Assembly (NCBI GenBank): GCA_027314825.1
Contig: DAHVAB010000076.1
Location: 1 to 9,158 of the forward strand
Length of the DNA stretch: 9,158 nucleotides
DNA from: Solirubrobacterales bacterium
GTDB lineage: Bacteria; Actinomycetota; Thermoleophilia; Solirubrobacterales; Solirubrobacteraceae
Reading direction: 5' to 3'
The translations under genes were made by a program, and so were the position numbers. Position 1 is the first letter of the stretch. Each line of letters opens with the position of its first letter. Below the pieces are notes generated by a model that was not told the DNA's origin, did no database searches, and saw only the letters and a list, made by a program, of their open reading frames with translations. Of this stretch, positions 1 to 5,884 are shown piece after piece.

Positions 1-44
1 CTACGGCCGGGACGGTGAGGCCGCCCCCGAGGACTCCTGAGGGC

Positions 45-692
45 TCAGTCGGGAGGGGCCTCGGCGGGGGCGGGAAGGCGCAGGGGGAAGGTGAAGGAGA
101 TCATCTCCACCGGCAGCGCTCCCTTAGGGCGCGCGCCCTCATCGGCGAGTGTGCCGAAGGCGAGCGTGAGGCCGTGGCGCAGCCCCGCGGTGATGATGAT
201 CTGCTCGGGCTCGGCGCGGACGCCGCGCACCCGGCCCAGGTAGGCTGCGAGCGCGCCTCGCAGCTCCATCGCGCCTGCGGAGTCGCCGTAGCCGAGCCGC
301 TCGTCTGGCAGCGAGCGCAGCACGCGCCCGTGCGCTCGCGCCCAGGCGGCCCGGGGAAAGCCTGCGAGCGCCGGGCGGAACGGACCCATGTCATGGCGCA
401 CCTGAGCTCCGGCGTCCGCGGTGGCCGCCCGCTCGCGACTGCTGGAGCCGGTGGCCGCGACGATGGTTCCGGCGCCGCGACGTGCGCTCAGGTATCCCTC
501 GGCCACGAGCTGGGTGTAGGCCTCCTGCACCACCCCGCGAGATACGCCCAGCTGCCGGCAGAGGGTGCGTGTCGCCGGCAGGCGCGCGCCGACAGGCAGC
601 CTCCCCTCCTGCAGCGCGTCTCGCAGCGCGTGCTCCAAGCGGGCGCGCAGCGATCGGCCACCGGCAGCGGCGAGGTCTATGTGCAGGTCCAC
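45..692 (-). pseudogene. Truncated MocR-family (GntR/aminotransferase) transcriptional regulator
   Basis: The 215-residue product starts with GntR-type winged-helix DNA-binding sequence (about residues 13-80, with LPATRTLCRQLGVSR and the wing RRGAGT). It then enters the fold-type I aminotransferase domain of MocR/PdxR regulators (GFPRAAWARAHGRVL, LGYGDSAGAMELR, EPEQIIITAG). Similarity to the full-length MocR at 1495-2922 stops at about residue 185. The last 30 residues (from ARPKGALPVEM) do not look like an aminotransferase, and the PLP-lysine region is absent. Full members have about 450-500 residues, so roughly 280 are missing. The start is GTG at 692, with GGAGG seven bases upstream. The other two frames across the break do not restore the domain, so I infer a deletion rather than one frameshift. 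It diverges from the flavoprotein gene at 776, a common pairing. A DNA-binding-only protein could still repress, so 'pseudogene' means loss of the effector domain, not proven loss of function. Confidence 0.75.
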
Positions 693-775
693 CTAATGGC
701 CTCCAATGAAGGAACGCAATTGGCCCTTCACAGCGGGCCAAGCTGGCCGTAGCGTAGCCGACCATGCGCAACTCC
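693..775. promoter_or_regulatory. Divergent control region between truncated MocR and flavoprotein gene
   Basis: This short spacer separates two divergent genes and must hold both promoters. Its main feature is a perfect inverted repeat, TTGGCCC (720-726) and GGGCCAA (735-741), separated by 8 bases. Further TGGCC words occur at 697-701 and 743-747. A dyad between a MocR gene and its divergent target is a natural operator candidate. No convincing -35/-10 pair was found in either direction. The only clear ribosome-binding site is the GGAGG serving the minus-strand GTG start. Confidence 0.5.
720..741. promoter_or_regulatory. Candidate operator: 7-8-7 inverted repeat
   Basis: TTGGCCC and its exact reverse complement GGGCCAA flank the 8-base spacer TTCACAGC, giving a 22-bp dyad between the divergent starts at 692 and 776. 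Half-site centres are 15 bp apart. The neighbouring regulator binds DNA through a GntR winged helix, and MocR proteins act as dimers, so this is the best local operator candidate. That assignment is inference. Confidence 0.45.
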
Positions 776-1420
776 ATGACCGAGAGGACCCGGCCGCGCC
801 GTGTGCCCAAGCGCGTCCGTCACGACCGCGAGACGATCGAGCAGATCCTCGACGAGGCGCACGTCGCGCACCTCGGGATCACGGTCGACGGCTGCCCGCA
901 CGTGATTCCGACGCTTCACGCCCGTCTCGGTGATCTGGTCTGCTTCCACGGCTCCGCTGCGAGCCGGACCATGCGCGCGCTCGCCGCCGGTGTGCCGGCA
1001 TGTCTCACCGTCACGCTCATCGACGGCCTCGTGCTCGCCCGGTCTGCGTTCCACCATTCGGTGAACTACCGCTCGGCGATGATCTTCGGCCAGGCGACTC
1101 CGGTCAGCGACCTCGACGAGCGCCGCGCCGCGCTGGAGGCGCTGGTGGAGAGGCTGATCCCCGGCCGGTCGGCCGAGGTGCGCGCGCCGACCGAGCGCGA
1201 GCTGCGAGGCACGAGCATCCTCACCATGCCCCTCACCGAGGCATCGGCCAAGATCCGCAGCGGCCCGCCGCTCGACGACCCCGATGACTACTCACTGACG
1301 AGCTGGGCAGGAGTGATTCCGCTGACGGTGTGCACCGGCCCGCCGATCCCCGATCCCCGGCTGGCCCTGGACATCCGACCCTCGCCGGTTGTGAGCGAGT
1401 GGGTCAGCCGGCGTTGCTGA
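776..1420 (+). CDS. Pyridoxamine 5'-phosphate oxidase-like FMN-binding protein (NimA-like)
   Basis: The product (214 residues from ATG 776) matches the split-barrel flavoprotein family of Pyridox_ox_2/NimA-like proteins. Typical blocks are GITVDGCPHVIPTLHAR (34-50), the FMN-site-like block VCFHGSAASR (55-64), CLTVTLIDGLVLARSAFHHSVNYRS (76-100) and a C-terminal ASAKIRSGPP-DD block. Members are small cytoplasmic proteins that bind FMN or related cofactors; many have unproven substrates, and some reduce nitroimidazoles. An alternative ATG lies at 764. I prefer 776 because MTERTRxRR is how recalled homologues begin. Neither start has a clear ribosome-binding site. The gene is divergent from the truncated MocR, and PLP-sensing MocR regulators are often paired with this family. 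It converges on the second MocR, leaving 74 bp. The final stretch (DIRPSPVVSEWVSRRC) looks non-conserved. Confidence is high for the family and low for the substrate. Confidence 0.88.
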   Translation: MTERTRPRRVPKRVRHDRETIEQILDEAHVAHLGITVDGCPHVIPTLHARLGDLVCFHGSAASRTMRALAAGVPACLTVTLIDGLVLARSAFHHSVNYRSAMIFGQATPVSDLDERRAALEALVERLIPGRSAEVRAPTERELRGTSILTMPLTEASAKIRSGPPLDDPDDYSLTSWAGVIPLTVCTGPPIPDPRLALDIRPSPVVSEWVSRRC

Positions 1421-1494
1421 GCACGACCGGGCGGGCGCGCGCGAAGCTGCTTATCGCTCTCGCGACGCGTCCGCCACGTCCTCTCATGGCCCGC

Positions 1495-2922
1495 CTAACC
1501 GCGGATTTCGGCAAGCGCCTCCGCGAGGAGCCGGATTCCCTCGCCGATCATGGCGGGAGTGAGGTGCCCGTATCCGAGCACGATCGCGGTGGTCTCGGGT
1601 GGCGGGTCGGCGCGCCAGAGGCTCAGCGGGTAGACCTTCAGATCGCGTGCTGTGGCGGCGTCCGTCAAGAGGTCTGTGACGAACGGGCGGGGAAGGCGCA
1701 CCACGGCGTGCAGGCCGGCGGCGACGCCTTCGATGCGGGCGTCCGGCAGGTGCGTGGCGAGCGCCTCTAGCAGCGCGTCGCGGTGCCCACGCTGTCGGCG
1801 TCTTGCGGCTCTGACGTGCGTCTCGTATGCGCCGGAGCCGATCATCCTTGCCAGCGCCGCCTGCTCGATTATCGGCGAGCAGATGTCGCTGTACCTCTTC
1901 GCCAAGAGGATCGCGTCCAGATGCTCGTGCGGGACGACCAGCCAGGCGAGGCGGATGCCGGGCGCGAGCGTCTTGCTCGCCGATCCGAGATAGGCGATCT
2001 GGTCGGGCGCGAGCGCCTGCATCGCGCGGACCGGTGAGCGGTCGTAGCGGTACTCGGCGTCGTAGTCGTCCTCGATGATGAGCGTCCGGTTCTCCTGTGC
2101 CCACCGGGCGAGCGCCGCCCGGCGTCCGGCGCTCAGCACGACGCCTGTCGGGCACTGGTGGGCGGGGGTGATCAGCGCGAGCTTCACCTCAGCGTTGATG
2201 ATCGCCTCGTCGTGGACGCCGAGCCGGTCCACCGGCACCGGGACGACTTCGGCGCCGGCGTACTGGAGCAGCTGCCGGTGGGTTGGAAGGTAGGGGTCCT
2301 CGATCGCGATCCGCACGGGCTCATCTGCCGTCGCGCTGCTGGCTCTTACGAGCAGGTTCAGAGCCTGGACGGCGCCCTGGCAGATCACGATCTGCTCCGG
2401 CTCGCAGAGCACTCCGCGGGAGCGGGCGAGCAGCTCGCACAGCTGCGACCTCAGCTCGTGCAGGCCCTGTGGATCGCCGTAGCCGAGGGCGCTGTCGGGC
2501 AGCTCGGCGATCGCCTGGCGGGTCGCGCGCGCCCACGCCGAGCGCGGGAAGAAGCCCAGGTCGGGATGTCCGGCGAAGAAGTCGAGCCGGGGGCCTGGCT
2601 GCGGCCGCTTCGCCGGTGCTCTGAGAGGCGCTCGCGCAGGCTGGGGGAGCTGGCGGCGGACGTAGGTGCCGGCGCCGACGCGCGCCTGCAGCCATCCCTC
2701 CGCGCAGAGCTGCTCGAAGGCTCCGACGATCAGGCGCCGGGAGACGCCCAGGTCTTCGGCGAGCGTGCGCGTGGGCGGCAGTCGCTGTCCGGATCTCAGT
2801 CGCCCGTCCCTGACCGCGTCGCGGATGCCTGACTGCACCTGCTCGCCGAGCGGCGGGGCGCCGGGTCCGCGGCGCAGTGCGAGGAGCAGCTCGCTACCGG
2901 TATTGGATCCCTTCGCTGGCAT
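1495..2922 (-). CDS. MocR/PdxR-family PLP-binding transcriptional regulator, full length
   Basis: This 475-residue protein joins a GntR winged helix to an aminotransferase-fold domain. The DNA-binding part is about residues 22-90 (LPPTRTLAEDLGVSRRLI, wing RVGAGTYVRR). The effector domain shows LGYGDPQGLHELR (146-158), AIEDPYLPTHR (206-216), ITPAHQCPTG (251-260), IIEDDYDAEYRYD (282-294), and SASKTLAPGIRLAW with the expected PLP Schiff-base lysine at K317. These regulators bind PLP, alone or as an aldimine with an amino compound, and activate or repress an adjacent gene. I chose ATG 2922: GGAAAGG lies 9 bases upstream, and the sequence before it is not GntR-like, although the frame stays open to 3042. 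It diverges from the epimerase-like gene at 3072 with 149 bp between, so that gene is the likely target. All key residues look present, unlike the truncated paralogue at 45-692. Confidence 0.9.
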   Translation of the reverse strand: MPAKGSNTGSELLLALRRGPGAPPLGEQVQSGIRDAVRDGRLRSGQRLPPTRTLAEDLGVSRRLIVGAFEQLCAEGWLQARVGAGTYVRRQLPQPARAPLRAPAKRPQPGPRLDFFAGHPDLGFFPRSAWARATRQAIAELPDSALGYGDPQGLHELRSQLCELLARSRGVLCEPEQIVICQGAVQALNLLVRASSATADEPVRIAIEDPYLPTHRQLLQYAGAEVVPVPVDRLGVHDEAIINAEVKLALITPAHQCPTGVVLSAGRRAALARWAQENRTLIIEDDYDAEYRYDRSPVRAMQALAPDQIAYLGSASKTLAPGIRLAWLVVPHEHLDAILLAKRYSDICSPIIEQAALARMIGSGAYETHVRAARRRQRGHRDALLEALATHLPDARIEGVAAGLHAVVRLPRPFVTDLLTDAATARDLKVYPLSLWRADPPPETTAIVLGYGHLTPAMIGEGIRLLAEALAEIRG

Positions 2923-3071
2923 CGGATTGGGCCTTTCCAAGACACCATATAGGACGTATCGTGCCTGGCGATGCAACGGACTGTCACCTGTCGCTGCTCC
3001 TCCATCCACCGTTCGGCGCGTACTCGCCGGTCGGCCTCGCACCGTCTGCCGAGATCGGTTGAGGGACGGCG
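2923..3071. promoter_or_regulatory. Divergent promoter region between MocR and epimerase-like gene
   Basis: The 149-bp spacer serves two divergent genes. It contains an AT-rich island in a GC-rich background, with TATAGG at 2948-2953 on the plus strand (TATATG on the minus strand), a possible -10 for either direction. Next to the MocR start lies the short dyad TTGG-N6-CCAA (2927-2940), overlapping the MocR ribosome-binding site, as expected for autoregulation. GAGGGA at 3061-3066 is the ribosome-binding site of the plus-strand gene. No good -35 was found, so promoter positions are tentative. Confidence 0.4.
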
Positions 3072-4016
3072 ATGAGGGTTCTTCTCGCTGGCGCCACCGG
3101 CGCGATCGGACGTCCTCTGCTGGCAGGGCTGCTTGCCGCCGACCACGAGGTGACAGCGCTTGTCAGGGACGAGGAGAAGGCCGCCGCGGTGCGTGCGGCG
3201 GGCGCTGAGGGACGCCTTGCGGACGTGTTCGACGCCGATTCGGTGAGGCGCGCGGCGCTCGCGGCGCAGCCCGAGGTTGTGATCGACCAGCAGACGGCTC
3301 TGCCCAGGCAGATGGACATTCGCAAGTACCGCGCTGCGCTGCAGGCGACCAATCGGCTGCGTCGGGAGGCGACGCCGCATCTGATCGACGCGGCACGCCG
3401 AGCCGGCGCGCGGCGGATCATCGTCCAGTCCAGCTCCTTCATCACCGCTCCGGATGGTCCGCGCGTCCACGATGAGGATGCTCCTGCCTACGAGGATGCG
3501 CCGGCCGCGTTCCGCGAGACGGTCGCGGCGGCCCTTACGCTGGAGCGCGTAACGCTCGACGCGGAGGATCTCGAGGCGGTCGTCCTGCGCTACGGCTTCT
3601 TCTACGGCCCCGGCACCTACTACGCCCCCGATGGCGCCAACGCGCTGGAGATCAAGGCGCGGCGATTCCCGCTTGTGGGGCATGGAGATGGCGTCACCTC
3701 GTTCATCCACGTCGACAACGCCGCCGGCGCGACGATCGCTGCGCTCACAGGGGGTCGGCCGGGGCTGTACAACGTCACAGACGATGAGCCGGCCGCCGCC
3801 CGCGAATGGCTCCCGGTGGCCGCCGAGATCCTCAAAGCCAAGCCGCCGCGACGGCTGCCAGCCGTGATGGTGCGACTGCTGGCGGGAACGCACGTGGTGC
3901 ACTTCGCCACCACGCTGCGCGGCAACAGCAACGAGCGGTTCAAGTCGACCTTCGACTGGGAGCCGAGCCGCCCGTCCTGGCGCACGGGCCTGCCAGAGGC
4001 GCTCAGCGGCGGATAG
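3072..4016 (+). CDS. NAD(P)-binding epimerase/dehydratase-like protein (atypical extended SDR)
   Basis: The 314-residue product opens with a Rossmann fold: MRVLLAGATGAIGRPLL has the extended-SDR glycine motif GxxGxxG (7-13). Later blocks fit NAD-dependent epimerase-like proteins: ARRIIVQSSSF (113-123), VLRYGFFYGPGTYY (171-184), TSFIHVDNAAGATIAAL (209-225) and LYNVTDDEPAAAREW (232-246). The usual SDR catalytic pair YxxxK is not seen. By eye its place is taken by AFRETVAAAL, with Phe147 for Tyr and Val151 for Lys. Recalled actinobacterial 'NAD(P)-dependent oxidoreductase' relatives share this RETVAA-like region, so the change may define a subfamily rather than decay. The start at 3072 has GAGGGA five bases upstream. 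The gene diverges from the intact MocR, which probably controls it. The ligand is unknown, and it could be a redox sensor or binding protein rather than an epimerase. Confidence 0.82.
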   Translation: MRVLLAGATGAIGRPLLAGLLAADHEVTALVRDEEKAAAVRAAGAEGRLADVFDADSVRRAALAAQPEVVIDQQTALPRQMDIRKYRAALQATNRLRREATPHLIDAARRAGARRIIVQSSSFITAPDGPRVHDEDAPAYEDAPAAFRETVAAALTLERVTLDAEDLEAVVLRYGFFYGPGTYYAPDGANALEIKARRFPLVGHGDGVTSFIHVDNAAGATIAALTGGRPGLYNVTDDEPAAAREWLPVAAEILKAKPPRRLPAVMVRLLAGTHVVHFATTLRGNSNERFKSTFDWEPSRPSWRTGLPEALSGG

Positions 4017-4172
4017 CCTCACCGCTGCGAGGCGACTTCCCGCCAACGCCGGCCGGCTACGCACTCGCCCGCAGCGACGGCGCCGAAGCGGTCGCGGTGC
4101 GCATCGAGCAGCTGGTGGACTCACGACGGGCCCGAGCGGTGAAAGGGATTGCTCACATGAGCGAGAGCTGAG
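4017..4172 (+). pseudogene. Orphan coding-like 3' remnant downstream of the epimerase-like gene
   Basis: Between the epimerase-like stop (4014-4016) and the hipA end lies an open frame ending in TGA at about 4169-4171. It reads through AGYALARSDGAEAVAVRIEQLVDSRRARAVKGIAHMSES. Its third codon positions are mostly G or C, as in real genes here. It has no start codon near its beginning, and its upstream part only shadows the epimerase gene. The helical ARIEQLVDSRRARAV-like text resembles the end of some enzyme, but I cannot name the family. I read it tentatively as the 3' end of a gene whose front was lost. Chance open frame in GC-rich DNA is the alternative. Confidence 0.25.
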
Positions 4173-4180
4173 CGCTCAGC
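4167..4180. terminator. 14-bp perfect palindrome at convergent gene ends (possible terminator)
   Basis: GCTGAGCGCTCAGC is a perfect palindrome that could form a 5-bp stem with a GCGC loop on either strand. It lies exactly where the plus-strand remnant and the minus-strand hipA end, and it includes both stop codons. A second short inverted repeat, GCTC-ACAT-GAGC (4151-4162), sits beside it. No T-tract follows, so an intrinsic terminator is only a possibility. Confidence 0.35.
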
Positions 4181-5417
4181 CGGTGCTGTAGCCCTCCAGC
4201 GCGTACGGGTTCAGGAACTGGCGACGCCAGAAGTAGCGACGCTCGACCTCGGTGAGGGCTGCCTGCTCGCACACCTCCTCGAAGCTGCTCTCGATGATGC
4301 CGATCTGGTGGTCGACGATCTCTCGCGCGGCTCGTTCGGAGAGGTGGTAATCATGTGCATAGCGGATGCAGCCGGACACCTGGCTCATCCTCCACCCGTC
4401 GCGCCCGATCGCCATGATCTGCGCGGCCTCGCCGCCGGCGCGCGGCTGCGGCGCGATGTCGTAGGCGGGTGTGAGTGTCAGTGCCTTCCCGTCCCAGAAG
4501 GCCGCGTGGTTTCGGGGGTGGTCGTCGGTGTTGCCGGTGAGGATGTTGAACGTGATGCGCGAGAACAGCTCACGCAAGGTCGCGTCTGGTCTGGTGAACC
4601 GGCTGCGTATCTGATCGGCGAGCGCATGGTATGTGGCGTAGCGTCCCGCCATCTCGTCGAGCTCGAGGATCGTGAGGGCTGAGACCATTGCGCGTCGCCC
4701 GCCCGTGGCCGTTCGGTCGAAGCGCTCCACGAGCAGCACGTCCCTTCCGAGAGCAGTGGTGATCTGCACCTTCGCAGCGTTCAGGCCGGCGCGCGCGGCG
4801 AGCTGCATCGCGACGTACTCGCCCTTGACCAACGGGTAGCTGTCGGTGCTCGAGCTGAACTTCGCGATCAGGCGCTGCTCCTCGCCGTCCAGCAGGGCCT
4901 TGGGACGGGCCCCGCCGATGCTGCTGCCTCGGATCAGCGCCGCGTCCAGGGCGGGGGAGAGCGGGATGCCCCGCTCGACGCGCTCGGCCGACTCGGCGAG
5001 CTCCTGCAGCGAGGCGCGGCCGGCCGAGCGCTCGATGTACTCGGATGGTGACTCCTGAAAGTCGAGCGCTCCGATCCGATCGGAGCCGGAGTCGAGAAGG
5101 TAGGTGAGGCGGCCTACCTGCGTCGCGTCCAGCGCCTCGGCGCCCACTCTGCGGTTGAGGATCACGCGTTGACCCCAGGCGTCCGGGCCGGCGTCCGCGA
5201 TGCATCCCGCAATCTCACCGACCAGGGGCATGATCGGCCCTCTGCGCAGCGGCAGCTCCGGCGTGTAGAGCGGTATCGCGTCGGAGCGCTCCAGGTAGCT
5301 GCGACCGTAGGTGAAGGAGATGGCTCCGTCGAGGAGGTCGAGACGTCCCGCGACGACGGGGCCGGCGGCGCCGGGCAGCCACACCCAGACGAACGCGACC
5401 GCCGGCTCAGAAGTCAT
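4176..5417 (-). CDS. hipA: HipA-family Ser/Thr kinase toxin
   Basis: The 413-residue product has the HipA kinase layout. A small N-terminal domain is followed by GSSIGGARPKALL (164-176), the Gly/Ser loop where HipA proteins autophosphorylate on Ser. LIAKF contains the likely ATP-binding Lys186, VERFDR covers 230-235, and NILTGNTDDHPRNHAAFW (291-308) is the catalytic loop with Asp298/Asp299, His300 and Asn303. LTPAYDIAP (315-323) carries the metal-binding Asp320. HipA kinases inactivate translation factors or aminoacyl-tRNA synthetases (GltX for E. coli HipA) and induce dormancy unless bound by HipB. All expected catalytic parts seem present. The frame is open to 5555, but ATG 5417 fits best: it overlaps the hipB end by 11 bp, and the sequence upstream is out-of-frame hipB. 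The overlap suggests translational coupling. The cellular target is unknown. Confidence 0.9.
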   Translation of the reverse strand: MTSEPAVAFVWVWLPGAAGPVVAGRLDLLDGAISFTYGRSYLERSDAIPLYTPELPLRRGPIMPLVGEIAGCIADAGPDAWGQRVILNRRVGAEALDATQVGRLTYLLDSGSDRIGALDFQESPSEYIERSAGRASLQELAESAERVERGIPLSPALDAALIRGSSIGGARPKALLDGEEQRLIAKFSSSTDSYPLVKGEYVAMQLAARAGLNAAKVQITTALGRDVLLVERFDRTATGGRRAMVSALTILELDEMAGRYATYHALADQIRSRFTRPDATLRELFSRITFNILTGNTDDHPRNHAAFWDGKALTLTPAYDIAPQPRAGGEAAQIMAIGRDGWRMSQVSGCIRYAHDYHLSERAAREIVDHQIGIIESSFEEVCEQAALTEVERRYFWRRQFLNPYALEGYSTG

Positions 5418-5733
5418 CGTCGACCACGGGCCTGCGGACGCGTCTGGGCAGTAGCGCCAGCTCTGAGGCGACCCGGCGCGCCTCCAGGCCGACACGGGCG
5501 GCGTCCTCGTCGAACAGCGCGACGCCGAGCACGCTGGCGGCCTCGAAGACGACACCGACCTTGACGCTGAGGCTGCCGCGCTCGATCCCGCGGATCGTGG
5601 TGTGGGTGACCCCGACCCGTTCGGCGAGCTCCTCCACCGTCATATGTCGCCGCGTGCGCGCGATCCGGATCCGACTGCCGAGCAGCAGCATCGCCTCTAC
5701 GGTGCTCGGCGAATATGTCCTGCCACGTTCCAT
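5407..5733 (-). CDS. hipB: HipB-like XRE-family HTH antitoxin
   Basis: The 108-residue product has a Cro/C1-type helix-turn-helix at about residues 16-76: LGSRIRIARTRRHMTVEELAERVGVTHTTIRGIERGSLSVKV, followed by a helix ending at LGVALF. A charged C-terminal extension follows (DEDAARVGLEARRVASELALLPRRVRRPVVDDDF) and is probably the HipA-contacting or flexible tail. HipB proteins neutralise HipA and repress their own operon as dimers. It lies directly upstream of hipA with an 11-bp overlap, in the usual antitoxin-first order. No ribosome-binding site precedes ATG 5733. Instead TAGAAT ends nine bases before the ATG, so the transcript may be leaderless. The family call rests on the HTH plus the hipA partner; the HTH alone would only say XRE family. 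Confidence 0.87.
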   Translation of the reverse strand: MERGRTYSPSTVEAMLLLGSRIRIARTRRHMTVEELAERVGVTHTTIRGIERGSLSVKVGVVFEAASVLGVALFDEDAARVGLEARRVASELALLPRRVRRPVVDDDF

Positions 5734-5884
5734 AACGACAATATTCTAGCGATAGATACGTACTACCGCCACTTGTCTCGCGGAAATCGGCACCCGCTTC
5801 GCCGCCTCCCGATGCGCGTCCAGGCCCGCGCGCCCCGCCGCCCGCCGGCGAGGCGATCAGCGATGCGGCTGAGCACCGGCTGCG
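5734..5884. promoter_or_regulatory. hipBA promoter/operator region and junction with the broken transporter
   Basis: The first 30 bases upstream of hipB are the most AT-rich stretch in the window. On the minus strand TAGAAT (5748-5743) matches five of six bases of a -10 box and would place the start of transcription at or next to the hipB ATG. A tandem GATAGATA (5751-5758), the dyad TCTA-N4-TAGA (5745-5756) and the palindrome TACGTA (5757-5762) are possible HipB contact sites. No TATCC-N8-GGATA operator of the E. coli type is present. From about 5790 to 5884 the sequence is GC-rich, and I recognise no gene in it. The missing N-terminal part of the transporter would be expected here but is not. 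Confidence 0.4.

Noticed and set aside
37..48. CTGAG-GG-CTCAG hairpin at the end of the truncated MocR
   Set aside because: The loop would be only two bases and no T-tract follows, so it is not convincing as a terminator.
15..752. Long plus-strand open frame opposite the truncated MocR
   Set aside because: It is low-complexity Arg/Gly/Ala-rich with no family resemblance, and mirrors the minus-strand GntR/aminotransferase coding sequence.
2158..2832. 224-codon plus-strand open frame opposite the second MocR
   Set aside because: The opposite strand carries clear MocR motifs including the PLP lysine; this frame has no recognisable domain.
4016..4033. GCCTC/GAGGC hairpin just after the epimerase-like stop
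   Set aside because: The stem is only 5 bp with an 8-base loop and no T-tract. Such pairs are frequent by chance at this GC content.
2796..4124. 442-codon minus-strand open frame across the epimerase-like gene
   Set aside because: It runs antisense to a well-supported Rossmann-fold gene and also covers the promoter region. Its translation is Arg-rich with no motif.
5751..5758. Classical HipB operator of the E. coli type
   Set aside because: The GATA words are direct repeats. The required TATCC-N8-GGATA inverted arrangement is absent.
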